Source of the DNA: Lonicera japonica
Taxonomy: Eukaryota; Streptophyta; Magnoliopsida; Dipsacales; Caprifoliaceae
Direction of reading: 5' to 3'
Length of the DNA: 64,000 bases
Assembly: GCA_021464415.1 (NCBI GenBank)
Contig: CM038468.1
Coordinates: forward strand, 2,728,001 to 2,792,000
Shown here piece after piece: positions 10,301-21,206 of the stretch. Within the stretch, counting starts at the first letter, position 1; the number at the start of each line of letters is the position of its first letter. The notes beneath the pieces were generated by a model. That model worked only from the letters and a program-made list of their open reading frames with translations. It was not told where the DNA came from and did no database searches. Both the position numbers and the translations under genes were made by a program.

Positions 10301-13267
10301 TTATCTCCTGAACTTCCTCTGCACTCTCGCCATATTTACAACAATTTTCGCATAGATCCGATCTTGTATGTTGTCCAAAATCTTGAAATATGCGTATCTC
10401 CATGAGCTTCGGAGCACTAATGGACCAATGAATCCCCAAAATCCAATAGCAAAACCAAGAACTACACTCACATAGAATCCTGTTGTTACAAACGTATCCT
10501 CAACTTTGCCATTATCATTAGGTGGGGGAAACAAGGTTGACTCATCTTTTGGGCACAGTGGTAGCGGAAGCCCACATAGTTTGTCATTTCCAGCATACAC
10601 AGAGGCATTGAAGGTGTCGAGCTGAGTGCTTCGTGGAATTCTACTCGAAAAATTGTTACTTGACAAGTCCAGGACACTAAGATAATTCAAATTTCCAAGT
10701 CCAATAGGAATCGCACCAGAAAGTTGGTTTCTAGACAAATCAAGAATTTCAAGCATCTTTATCTGACCAATCTTTTGAATAATGGGTCCAGTCAAATTGT
10801 TTCTTGAAAGGTTCAGGGAAATTAATCCCTCAAGACTTGCAAGTTCTTGGGGAATTTGTCCGACTAGTTTATTACTAGAAAGATCAATGCATTTTAGTAG
10901 TCCCAGAAGTCTTTTGTACTCTGACACTTTTCCTTTCCATTGCACCAATGCACTAGGCACATAACCTCCAAAGTAATAATATACCTGGCTGGAATGAAGA
11001 TAACTAATGTATTTCCCATTTGAAAGTTCAATAGACATGGTCGTACTCGAATTTTGTGTTTGAATCAAAGAATAAAATTTGTTGAAGCATTGTGGAATGT
11101 TTCCTGATATTTTGTTTTGAGAGAGGTCCAAGACTTGAATATGATTCTGAAGACACATGCTAAGGGGTATGCTTCCATGGAACTCATTCTTTCGGAAACT
11201 AAGGACAACTAAAAGTTTTAGGTCTGTCCCTATCCAAACCGGTAGTTTTCCTAATAATTTATTTTCACTCATATCAATAACTTTCAAAGCTGAACAGTTC
11301 TTCAAAGATAAAGGGAGTTCCCCTATGAAACTGTTGTTACGCAAGTTCAATAATACAAGCTGATCAAGGAAGCCAAAAGAGGTAGGAATTTTCTGGGACA
11401 AATTATTGTTTGACAAATCAAGAATTTGCAAGTTATTTGCATTGATCCAACAGTCTGGAACCTCACCTGATAAAAGGTTATCTGAGAGGTCGAGAAAACT
11501 TAAAAACTTGGTCACAATTGTGCACAATGAAATGATTGATCCAGAGAACATATTTTTAGAGAGATTCAGCGATGGCAAATTACGAGGAAATAAAGGTATT
11601 GGACCCTCAAAACGATTAGAACTTAAATCTATTTGATCAAGTTCAACAAACTTGAGTGATAAATCAGGTAGCACGCCATGGATATGGTTGTCCGAGATAT
11701 TTAGGTATTGTAATCTAGGTGACAAATCCCAAAACCAATGTGGAACTATATCAAAAATTCCAACTCTAAACATATGAAGAAAGCGAAGGTTACTTTGAGA
11801 TTGAAGCCATTCTGGGAAATGAGGCCCCAACGTGCAGTTTGAAAGTGCAATAATACCCAACTGAAAACGAGGAGTCCAATCAGAGCTAAACTCCAAAGTC
11901 AACAAGTTAAAAGACAAGTCTAATATCTTCAAGTTGGAAAGTCCCCCAATGCTTTCGGGTAGTCTCCCTTGTATCTTATTGTTTGTAAGATACAAGCCTC
12001 TCAACAGAGGAAATGATGTTAGGTCAGGCAATGACCCATTCAATTCATTCTCGGACAAGTCGAGATATACAAGAGTAGAACTTTGGCCAAAACGGTTTGG
12101 GAAAGACCCATTCAATTTATTATTACCAACCAGCAATTGCCACAAAGATGAAAAGCTTGTAAAATCAGGTAATGAGCCACTGAATTTGTTCCAACTTAAT
12201 TCCAAACTCTCCAACGAATTCTTTGATGCAAATAGCCTCTGGAAAAGCTCTGGAAGTTGTCCAGTTAAATTATTATAAGATAGGTCCAGTGACCGGATAC
12301 GACTTAAGTTCATGAATGATTTTGGAATCTCACCTTCAAGGGCACAATAACGAAGACCGAGAGTTTCGAGGGACATCATATTCCCAAAAGCATCAGGAAT
12401 AGAACCTCCTAAAGGATTATAAGACATGCGAACATCAACAAGGCTACTACTGAAATTGAATAACCAATTGTAACTCGAAGAATTAGTGAAACTATTACCG
12501 AAAAGATCAATTATAGAAAGAGGAATAGAAGAAAAGTTTGTCAAGTGAAGTGAGGGAGAAATGATTCCTGGGAGGTTGCAATCGGGAAGGTGCAAACTCG
12601 ATAGGAAAGAGAGCCTATCAATGGATTGTAGCAAGTCGACCTTCTGAAGGTCAATATAACTGAGATCAAGGTGTCGTAACAAACGAAGATCAGATAGCCA
12701 CTCTAGGTTTTCGACAGTCAGGTAGCCGTCATTAAACCCCAAGTTATTAGACCCCAAGTCAAGAGAGCGCAAGTTAGTAAGGTTCCCAAGCTGATGAGGA
12801 ACTCTACCAACAAAGTAACTGTATGACAGATTCAAGTGTTGTAATTTGCTGAGGGAACCAATGAATTCTGGGATTGGGCTCGGGTAGAAAAAATTGTAAC
12901 TGAGGTCCAAATACTTCAACTGATTCAATTCAAGTAAAGAGGGACTAACCTTTCCACTGAGATAAAACGAATTATCAGTGGCTTCATCATACCAACCATG
13001 AAGATCGAGAAGGATTACATGAGCAGTAGTATTGCTACAGCGGATTCCTCTCCATTTGCAGCAGTCTTCTTCTTGGCTCCCCCAAGAAGAGAGAAGACGC
13101 CCTTTGTGATCCACAATTTCTTTTTTAAAATTGAGGAGTGCTTGTCTCTCATTCTCTCTGCACCTGATCAACTTCACAGCTGTATTATCTCCAACACTTC
13201 CTGAACTGAAAAGTAAACAAGTGAAGGCTACGAACAACATTGATTTTTTTATTATTTTGGAAACCAT
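10301..13267 (-). CDS. LRR receptor-like protein (EIX2/Cf-9 class), cell-surface immune-type receptor
   Basis: Intact intronless frame of 988 residues. I start at the ATG at 13267; the frame extends to a TTG at 13288, which is not a start. Order: signal peptide (about 1-26); LRRNT_2 cap with Cys36, paired Cys69-70 and Cys77; about 26-28 extracellular LRRs of the LxxLxLSxNxLxGxIP type; an island domain (about 728-793) ending in the VQWKGKxxEY signature; four more LRRs; a C-terminal cap with Cys898 and Cys905; an acidic, Pro-containing juxtamembrane; a transmembrane helix (about 931-952) with GxxxG; and a short basic tail. There is no kinase domain, so signalling should need a SOBIR1/BAK1-type partner, as known for the family. 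The tail holds YAKI (972-975), fitting the YxxPhi endocytosis motif described for EIX2. Many N-x-S/T sites are present. The ligand cannot be predicted. Its neighbours are a paralog relic (8045-8340) and an orphan promoter copy (15097). Confidence 0.95.
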   Translation of the reverse strand: MVSKIIKKSMLFVAFTCLLFSSGSVGDNTAVKLIRCRENERQALLNFKKEIVDHKGRLLSSWGSQEEDCCKWRGIRCSNTTAHVILLDLHGWYDEATDNSFYLSGKVSPSLLELNQLKYLDLSYNFFYPSPIPEFIGSLSKLQHLNLSYSYFVGRVPHQLGNLTNLRSLDLGSNNLGFNDGYLTVENLEWLSDLRLLRHLDLSYIDLQKVDLLQSIDRLSFLSSLHLPDCNLPGIISPSLHLTNFSSIPLSIIDLFGNSFTNSSSYNWLFNFSSSLVDVRMSYNPLGGSIPDAFGNMMSLETLGLRYCALEGEIPKSFMNLSRIRSLDLSYNNLTGQLPELFQRLFASKNSLESLELSWNKFSGSLPDFTSFSSLWQLLVGNNKLNGSFPNRFGQSSTLVYLDLSENELNGSLPDLTSFPLLRGLYLTNNKIQGRLPESIGGLSNLKILDLSFNLLTLEFSSDWTPRFQLGIIALSNCTLGPHFPEWLQSQSNLRFLHMFRVGIFDIVPHWFWDLSPRLQYLNISDNHIHGVLPDLSLKFVELDQIDLSSNRFEGPIPLFPRNLPSLNLSKNMFSGSIISLCTIVTKFLSFLDLSDNLLSGEVPDCWINANNLQILDLSNNNLSQKIPTSFGFLDQLVLLNLRNNSFIGELPLSLKNCSALKVIDMSENKLLGKLPVWIGTDLKLLVVLSFRKNEFHGSIPLSMCLQNHIQVLDLSQNKISGNIPQCFNKFYSLIQTQNSSTTMSIELSNGKYISYLHSSQVYYYFGGYVPSALVQWKGKVSEYKRLLGLLKCIDLSSNKLVGQIPQELASLEGLISLNLSRNNLTGPIIQKIGQIKMLEILDLSRNQLSGAIPIGLGNLNYLSVLDLSSNNFSSRIPRSTQLDTFNASVYAGNDKLCGLPLPLCPKDESTLFPPPNDNGKVEDTFVTTGFYVSVVLGFAIGFWGFIGPLVLRSSWRYAYFKILDNIQDRIYAKIVVNMARVQRKFRR

Positions 13268-13350
13268 AATTATCAAAGCAAAAGGCAAACGATTTTTTTT
13301 TTAATTTTTGTCGGTTGAAGTTTTGAGGTACTTAAAAGACGTAATAGGCC

Positions 13351-13359
13351 CTTTTTATA
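13351..13359 (-). promoter_or_regulatory. TATA box of the receptor-like protein gene
   Basis: On the minus strand the sequence reads GGCTATAAAAAGGGCC, a strong plant TATA element, about 65-90 bp before the chosen ATG at 13267. That would give a 5' leader of about 50 nt. The same element, with flanks, is repeated at 15117-15126. Confidence 0.7.
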
Positions 13360-14460
13360 GCCAAACAAAAGTTCCGACCTTTTTTTTTTTTTTTATTTAA
13401 TACTGTCCCCATTTCACATTAATTCTTATCCTAATCATATCTTAATTAATTAAGTGATAGAATAGATTTTCAGATTTTTTAATTGGTTTAGAAATTAACA
13501 AGTCAAAGTCTAACAAAAGTCTTTTATTTCTTTTTGGTATCCACGAATTGTTCTCGCATTACATTAAATTGTAAAAATTTTAATAGTTATAAATTGAGCA
13601 TCAAGTAATTTAGGTGTAACTTCTTATCTTATGAAAAATATTAATGTTAGGGGCTAATTATTTCAGCCTCTTAGGTATGACCATTTCTATATATTTGATA
13701 CAAAGGCAAAATTCTAAATGGAAATATTACATCCACATTCAAGAATACCAACTCTTAATGTAAATATACAGATGATTCTTAACAATTTTATCAAAACAAT
13801 AAAGCAAATTTTTTTTAATGTTCTAAGTTCCCATTGTAAAGACTCAACTTTTTCATGTTTCCCTACTTTTTAAAAAAGTTATTGTCAGGAATAAAGAAAA
13901 TTCTTAGAAATACACATTTATAGCTATATACCACCATGTGTTTTCAGTGGGGAGCGAGGAGTTAATGGTAAGGGGTTCTATATAGTACGTAACTCTCCTT
14001 GATATTCCGGTATTTTAAGAAAATAATACTTTAGTTAAAGATAATAAATAAAATTTACAAAATGACAATTTTAAAATGTTGGAAGTACTGATCAAGTGTT
14101 GAATGAGTAATGCTACATTTACCGACTTTATCAAGCAGTTACTCATACTAAATATATTGGTGGGTTATATATTTCCAAAATGTGTAATTCATTCATACAC
14201 TGGATATAATTTTCCAATAAACGGCCGGAAAGAAAATTTGTTATTGTAAGGTAGGTAGCAACATGTTTCCACCTAATCAAAAGCATGTACTTTTAGCAAA
14301 AAGTCTAGAAGTTCACATTCTGGCCGCAATAATTGACTTTAGCCCCATGAAATTACTAATAATTAATTGAATTTACCTTTAAGCAAGTCTTCCTTCCAAC
14401 TTCACACAAAATAAATAAATTAGGTGACGACATAATTGATTAGCTTTGATTTTGTTAATT
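13360..14460. repeat. Receptor upstream region, a diverged composite of the large repeat unit
   Basis: No gene is present. 13400-13560 resembles 19110-19220, 30045-30190 and 44690-44830 (GTCCCCA near TTCACA, then CTTAATTAATTAA, then TCTTTTTGGTAT). 13680-14400 resembles 38770-39830 and, allowing for the solo LTR, 23130-25840 (shared words TTCTAAAT, GATTCTTAACAATTT, GAGTAATGCTACA, TATTGGTGG, AATAATTGACTTTA). So the receptor's distal promoter is made of older, rearranged pieces of the unit that was later triplicated to the right. Poly-T at about 13379-13394. Confidence 0.6.
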
Positions 14461-15096
14461 GATTTACTCAAGTATCTTTTTTCTTTATGTATTTTTATTT
14501 TTCTTATATTAGAGCGGTGTTGTGTTATCCAAAATATATACAAATGTGGACCGAGATGGTAAACAATTATTGTTACACTTGTATTTTTTCAAAATATTAC
14601 TCAAATATAAAATGATCTTGTTTTGCTTGATTTTTTGGCTGTTCAGCTAAAGTTCCTTTTAATGAGAAATCTAGAAAGGATTATTTAAAGAAATTTAAGG
14701 TGGGTTATGGTAATGATGCTTCTCAGACGGATTTAAAATAATCAAGCTACAAGTTAAAAAGAGAACGAAGAAAACAGAAAATGCCAATTAATTAAATTTA
14801 GTTAAAAAGAAACTTCGCGTAATTGTGAAATAAGAAAGGAGAGGAAGTTGCCCTTAGCTAAATTTATTTCTTGGTGAGAAATAAGACTTTGCATGGTCCA
14901 ATCGATCGGGAATTCTAAACGTTCTTTTAGCTGGGAAAGCTTTCCGTTGATAAACAAACACTTGGTGCACTTTTGAAATATGGGTGCATGAAAAAAAAAT
15001 GAGAAAACTGAGGACAAATGAAGTTGACCAGCAGAGAACTAAGTCCATGGAAAATTGGGCAATCAAGCACTAGTAAACATGGGAAACATATGGGAT
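14461..15096. other. AT-rich stretch, no recognised gene
   Basis: Two overlapping short minus-strand frames occur (14802-15066) but have no recognisable motifs and are not repeated elsewhere in the window. They lie downstream of the orphan promoter copy at 15097-15425, so a very short transcript is possible but unsupported. Confidence 0.3.
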
Positions 15097-15425
15097 TTTA
15101 AAAGACGTAATAGGCCCTTTTTATAGCCGAACAAAAGTTCCGACCTTTCTTTCTTTCTTTCTTTCTAATACGGTCCCCACTTCACATTAATTCTTATCTT
15201 AATTATATCTTAATTAATTAACTGATAGAATCGATTTTCTGATTTTTTTTAATTGGTTTCGAAATTAACATGTCAAGGTCTGGTAAAAGTCTTTTATTTC
15301 TTTTTGGTACTTTTTAGTATTCACAAGCTGTTCTCGTATCACATTAAATTGCAAAAACTTTAATATTTACAAATTGAGCATTAATTAATTTAGGTGTAAC
15401 TTCTTATCTTATGGAAAAAAATTAG
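15097..15425 (-). promoter_or_regulatory. Orphan duplicate of the receptor proximal promoter
   Basis: This region matches 13335-13640, including the TATA element (RC at 15117-15126), the pyrimidine stretch, here (TTTC)n at about 15146-15164, and the AATTAATTAA region. On the minus strand the sequence past the TATA is not receptor coding sequence, so the copy has lost its gene or was duplicated without one. Confidence 0.65.
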
Positions 15426-15475
15426 GTGTAACTTTTAGTTGGCTTAAAAGTTCAGATATAAATGGGAATTTTCAG

Positions 15476-15829
15476 ATGCGGATTACTGTTCACGGACCAT
15501 CCGTACGGATTGGTCCGTTTGGCACGCTTCCCGATAGAATTTTTTGATGAAATTTTGTGGGCATGTTCTTCATTGTGTAAACATCTCCAATTTCAAAAAA
15601 ATTTAACCGGAAAGTATTAACTACATGATTGAAAAATATTGGATTTTATATATCTTTTCTGGAATTTTTTTCAATCATGTAGTTAACCTACTTCCCGAGA
15701 ATTTTTTGATGAAATTTGGTGGAGATGTTCTACACACGAAAGAACATCCCCATAAAATAAAAAAATTTTATCGGGAAGCATGCCAAACAGACCAATCCGT
15801 ACGGATGGTCCGTGAATAGTAATTCGTAT
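15476..15829. mobile_element. Fold-back MITE, about 354 bp
   Basis: The two ends are inverted copies over some 80-90 bp. Both contain CACGGACCATCCGTACGG followed by a GGTC-GTTTGGCA stretch and CTTCCCGATA, with few mismatches. A second inner inverted pair (TAACTACATGATTGAAAAA and its complement) gives a nested hairpin. No coding capacity. I could not define a clean target duplication. Parts resemble the fold-backs at 28120-28360 and 42597-42840. Confidence 0.75.
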
Positions 15830-15918
15830 AGGATAGGGACTCCAGATATAAATACTTATTTTTCCTTTTAAAAAATAAAAAGTATGATTAATGCCAGAGC
15901 TTGAAATCTTAATTTTTA

Positions 15919-16625
15919 GGGTAAATGACCAATAAGCACAACGTACTTTATCCCGTTTTTCAGTTATGCCAACGAATTCCATTTCTTATCAAAAGTACCA
16001 TTAAACTTTTTCCGTTATTTCACTTAGGTCCAAATCATCCGAATTATTTTTAACGGAATGCTGAGTTGGCATTAAACTTTTCCATTTCTTATCAAAAGAC
16101 AACTTTTCCCGTTATCACTTAGGTCCAACTCATTTTCTCTCTCTTCATTTTTTTCATTCCGGCGACTCTTAACTCCGGCCACCTCCAATTTTTATCTTCT
16201 ATATTTTAAACCCATTTCCGCCCACTCCATTTTCTGGTCATATTCTTCGGCGACTCCATTTTCATTTTTTTTGGCGATATTTTCATTTTTTCTGGCGATC
16301 GTCATCAATTGAGGAGATGGCCGGAGGGTATGAAAGAAGAAGATAAAAAAAATGGAGGTGGCCGGAATTAATGGAGTGGCCGGAAAAAAAAATAAGAGAG
16401 AGAAAATGAGTTGGACCTAAGTGAAAAAACGGGAAAAGTTTATACTTTTGAAAGAAATGGAAAAGTTTAATGCCAACTCAGATTCCGTTAAAAATTTAAC
16501 GGAAGTTATGATTTGGACAAGTGAAATAACGAAAAAAGTTTAATGGTACTTTTGATAAGAAATGGAATTCGTTGGCATAACTGAAAAACGGGGTAAAGTA
16601 CGTTGTGCTTATTGGTCATTTACCC
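15919..16625. mobile_element. Mutator-type MITE with long terminal inverted repeats
   Basis: The 707-bp element begins GGGTAAATGACCAATAAG and ends with the complement of this. The inverted arms extend about 230-300 bp, with indels, into a centre with GGCCGGA-type words. It is flanked by a perfect 9-bp direct repeat TAATTTTTA (15910-15918 and 16626-16634), the size expected for Mutator-like insertion. No transposase frame is present, so it is non-autonomous. Confidence 0.88.
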
Positions 16626-16634
16626 TAATTTTTA

Positions 16635-17444
16635 AAGAGGTAAAATATATATTTACATAAGGTGATTTTACAAAATCTTATAAAAAAAATTACACCACAA
16701 AACATCCGAAGAGTGAATCAATGATGACTAATCTCGGTCTTGATTTATATATATATATAATTTTATATTCACAATGGTTATAAATATTAATCAAAAATAA
16801 AATTTTTATATAAATATTCGATTTTTTGCATTAAAAGTCGTAACACTTTAACTTTATTTATTTTTATCGGTGAAAACTAATTGAAAGACCCATTAATATA
16901 ATTTTACATACCAAGGAAAATTATAAGCAAGTTTTACTGTTATGGCCATCACCACATGTTTAGCACATAAAATCAGTAGATGGCATACTAACTTTATATT
17001 GTTATATGTTAATTATGTCTAAACTTGTAGATTAAATTTATTTATTTAGAAATTTTCTGTGGATATGGAAAATCACCAAATGAAATAATTCCTTCGAATT
17101 GGAATAAATTTAGATTTCTTTAAATTTTTTTTCCCTTTCAATCCTATTTGACAATAAGATAAAAAATGATATGATAAAAAACAAGTAATTTGTGTGAGAA
17201 GTTGAAAATTAAGTTAAAGCATATAGTGAGATGCTCTCCATCTCATACTCATTTTTATAAGTAGATATCATACATTCTTCTTTATCTTTTGAAGATATTT
17301 TTTCTTCCTTGCCCCGAAATAAATTTTTTTCATTGAAAAAATTAGAAAGTAAGAGTTAATCTCACCAAATGACTCAACTTCTTTTTCAAATTTTCACACA
17401 AATTAATTAATTTTCTTACCATTTTTCATATTCTTTCTTTTTTG
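16635..17444. repeat. Diverged partial copy of the large unit
   Basis: No gene is present. The order of blocks (ACAAAATCTTATAAAAA, TTACACCACAAAACATC, GTTATAAATA, TTGAAAGACCCATTAAT) follows 18650-18950, 22740-23030 and 38400-38660 but is more diverged, so this is an older duplicate. 17100-17444 is AT-rich with nothing recognised. Confidence 0.5.
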
Positions 17445-19107
17445 TGGCATTTTTTTTTTTGTGGCACCCAAAAGTTCCTTGGAAAGATCAACCTTACTTT
17501 CTTCACGCTGTCCACACTTGCCATTAATGGGGGAAGACTAATTGAAAGACCAATTGGTCTGCTTTTTCACACTAAGGAAAATTCCAAGCAAGTTACAACT
17601 ACAAGGCCACCATGACATATCAGCATCTGAGATAATTGCTTATAATTGTTATGTTATTTATGTCCTTAATTAACTGATGGATTTAATTTATTGATTTTAT
17701 TTAGAAATTTGCTATAAAAAATATGGGACTTTTAGGATCCGGTTCTTTAAATTTTTTAGTATGTGGTCTCTTACTATATATATTTTTTAAAAATGCTATA
17801 GTCTATGGGGAGTACACAAATGCATAGATACTATGCAGTAGATACTAATTTTTTTAGCACACATACTAGCATCAGTGTCAAGAGATACGGGAGTTACCAA
17901 AAAAAAGTATCTTCAAAAGGCCTCATCTTTTAAAAGTAAGCAAATACATGGACCGCCTTCTTTTTTAAACAAAAAGGTGAGGGAGTGTATTCAGGAACCA
18001 AATCCTAAGTTTTTCTTGAAAAAAAATGTGTTTATGTTTAAATTAAACTCATAATGTTTTTTGTATGAGTGATCACTAGTTGCGATATATTCCTAACTAG
18101 GTATTTCCCATGTTTAACACATGCCAAAAATAAAATTAACCAAGCAAAAAACAATTGTTTATGGGGCCACTATAAAGCAAGCACAAAAGAGTACAAAATC
18201 AAGAGTTAGGGTTTTCGATTTTAATTTAAATAAAAATCTTAATATTTAAAAAAAGTGTATACTTGGAGTTCGATTTTACCTGAATGTGTATAATAAACCC
18301 TAATTATTTTAAAAAATAAAATCAAAATAAGATGAGTGTATTACCACGTCATTAAGTCATTAACATTGTTATGGCTCCACCTTAACGGATGCATTAAATG
18401 AAATCAGAAAGTTTGTTATCAAACTTAAAACAAAATTTGTATATTATCAAGGTTGTAAAATCGGTGTAAGTACATTGTACTTTCCTGTAGTTACCCCTAA
18501 AATTTAATTAAAGCACGTAAACTTTATTCACGATAAAGACCGCATTTCTTTATGGATGGGAAATAAAATTGGTAACTAACTTAATTCAAAATAATTATTA
18601 ATTGTCGTATGACAATAAATACAAAAGGAGATGCCCAAAATATACATTTACATAAGTTCGTTTTACAAAAGCTTATAAAAAATTACACCACAAAGCATCT
18701 AATTATTGAATCAACAACGACTATACTCTGCCTTAATTTTTTTTTTACAATTTTATGTTCACAAATGGTTCTTGCTTTATGATATAGATTACTATATTTC
18801 AAAAATATAAATTTTATAAAAATTAAATTTTGCAAATAAAGTTATGACACTTTAATATAATTTTCTTTTAATCAGGATGTCTAATTGAAAGACCTGTTAA
18901 TGTGATTTTACATATAAAGGAAAATTCTAAGCAAGTTATACCTTTATAGCAGAGATGAGATAATTACATGGAATGGAATAAATTCAGATTTCTTTAAATA
19001 TATATGTGTATATGTATCAGAGTCCTTTTACGTTTTTTATATAGTAAAGATTCGATACAAAGACAAAATTCTAAATGAAAATATTACATCAACATTCAAG
19101 AATACGA

Positions 19108-19116
19108 ACTCCTAAT
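19108..19116. other. Deletion junction in copy A
   Basis: Left of here the sequence follows 23130-23210 (B) and 38770-38845 (C). Right of here it follows 30070 onward (B) and 44706 onward (C). The intervening part of the unit is missing. A few bases around TTAAT/CTAAT could be microhomology, but I could not fix the exact breakpoint. Confidence 0.65.
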
Positions 19117-20185
19117 TATGTCTTAATTAATTAAGTTGTAAATTAAATTTATTGATTTATTGATTTGTTTTGAAATTAATAGGTCAAGGTCAACAAAAGT
19201 CTTTTTTCTTTCTTTTTGGTATTCCACTAGCTTTCCCTGCACCAATTTAGACGACAAAGTCTTTAACCTAAATTGGCCATCAGTCAATAAAGAGCTAGCT
19301 TTCTATCCACTTACTATTGGTCCAGACTAGTGGAAATTTCTTTTGGAAATTAAAATATCTTAAAATTAAATGGTGTGTTTTCGTTTGTATATTTGTTTTG
19401 TAATTAAATGAGGTGAAATTAACATTTTCTATATAAATACACATGAAAGAAACTGCTATTTTTTTTGGAGATGGAAATATGTTTTGCATCATGAAAATTA
19501 TTTCTTACCTACCACAGTCTAGAGAATTGTATTTCATGAAAAACCGAAAAATTAATATAAAATATAGCTCACTAAATCATTTTTCGCATTATCCAACCCT
19601 CATTAAAAGTAGTATTTTTTTTTATAATCATATTCCAATTTTGAAATCAATGTACGTTTGCAGAATAAATTTTAATAAATAGAAAGTTAGGGGATCATAT
19701 ATATATACACGCACACAGTTAAACCTCTATAAATTTGTAGTTTTCTCTATTCTTTTAACAGCATTTTGCGGTGCTTCCTAATATTTCAGTTTGATTTACT
19801 TCAAAAAGAAAAGTCCAATTTGATTTTCATACTCTTTATAGTTTTAAATTTATTTTTAATATGATTAGTTATTGACAACAAAACTTATCTAATATAATGC
19901 AATTTATTACATTGATTATATTTTGAAAAGAAAATTGTACCTTCAAGGGGATGGGGGTTCATGTTACACCTTATTAGGCCCTTCAAGTTTTCTTCTATAA
20001 GTTAAACTTATATATATATAGGGCTTAAACATATAAATACAAACACTAATCTTGCGTAAAATGATGTTTAAGGGTGTAAAAAATGCGCATAAAAAATCAT
20101 GCGACAATTGCGGGTTTTTCTCGATACACTTTTTTTGAGTTTGTTTTCATGTTAATTAATTTTATATGAAAAAAAATTAAGTGCT

Positions 20186-20210
20186 TATCCCCCCCCCCCC
20201 CCCCTCCCCC
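20186..20210. repeat. Poly-C tract conserved in all unit copies
   Basis: An uninterrupted run of about 16 C, then TCCCCC. The equivalent positions are about 34181-34194 in copy B and 45796-45814 in copy C (interrupted by A and T). The length differs in each copy, as expected of slippage. Confidence 0.8.
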
Positions 20211-20793
20211 TTTAAATTTAAAATTATGGATCTGCCACTGATATAGATATCCAAAAACAAAGAGTGGATTTTTATTTTTTTATTTTTTGGGGATGGAGAA
20301 ACCATAATTAAGCGATAAAAGATTCTCAAGAGGGTTGAGAAAGAAAAATAGCTTTTTAAGAATTGAGTCGGGTGTATAAGTCATAAAAGATCAATGGTGG
20401 GATGAAAATGCATTTTTAAGAGTTAAAATAATATATGTTATGCATAGAAATTTGTTGTGGAAATACTTAATTTCTTGGTGCATCTGCTTTTGTATATAAA
20501 GGAAAATCCAAGCAAGGAAAATTTATTGATTTATTTAGAAATTTGCCATGGAAAATAATGGAACAAGAATTAGCTATGTCAATGAAATCGTGATTGATCA
20601 ATAATGATAAGATCATGAGTTTGAATCCGACCCCCAAATACTTTAGTATTTTTGTAGAAAGACCGCAGGAAAGTTGGCATAGTTATTCCATTGAAGAACC
20701 AAGGTCACTGTGGATCTTGCTGGACATTCAGGTATAGCTTGAGCCAGTATATGGACATTTGAAATTTAGCTTATACAAATCACTTAACTTCAC

Positions 20794-21206
20794 GTACTTG
20801 TTTTGTTCAAAATTTTTGGCATTCATAGAACCAAATAATTGGTATTTCGACCTATCGACTTCGAGCTTTAGTTATGGAATTTGGCACTTTAGAATTCGTT
20901 ATTTGCTGCATATGTGTGTTAGAATTTGGCTAAACTTACAATTACGAAAGAAAAAGGAAACTGAAATAATTAGGTCTATTGACTTGAGAAATTATATAAC
21001 TCAAAAAATAAAGGAGCTTTGTAGATCGACTTTATCCCATACTAGTAATGTAATTTTAAATATTATATAATTTTTTTAAAAGGCAAAATTAATTACTATC
21101 ATTTAAACTCATACTTTATCCCTCGCTTAACGGTGAGCAAGAATTTGCGTCGTATCCGATTATTCAGTTCTATGAATGCCCAAAATTTTGAACCAAACAA
21201 GTACCA
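20794..21206. mobile_element. Fold-back element (MITE) in the unit linker, copy A-B
   Basis: The left end (GTACTTGTTTTGTTCAAAAT through CATTCATAGAACCAAATAAT) is matched in inverted orientation by the right end (TTCTATGAATGCCCAAAATT, ending AACCAAACAAGTAC). The arms are about 50-55 bp. A copy with the same ends is at 36450-36870. The frames inside (103 and 70 residues) share a C-terminal stretch only because the DNA is duplicated. No target duplication was identified; a hAT-like origin is a guess. Confidence 0.6.

Noticed and set aside
13268..13288. Upstream extension of the receptor frame by seven residues
   Set aside because: The codon at 13288 is TTG; the first ATG is at 13267 and is followed by a good signal peptide.
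20759..21070. 103-residue plus frame with a similar 70-residue frame at 36520
   Set aside because: Both lie in a duplicated fold-back element; the shared C-terminus follows from DNA duplication and the N-termini differ.
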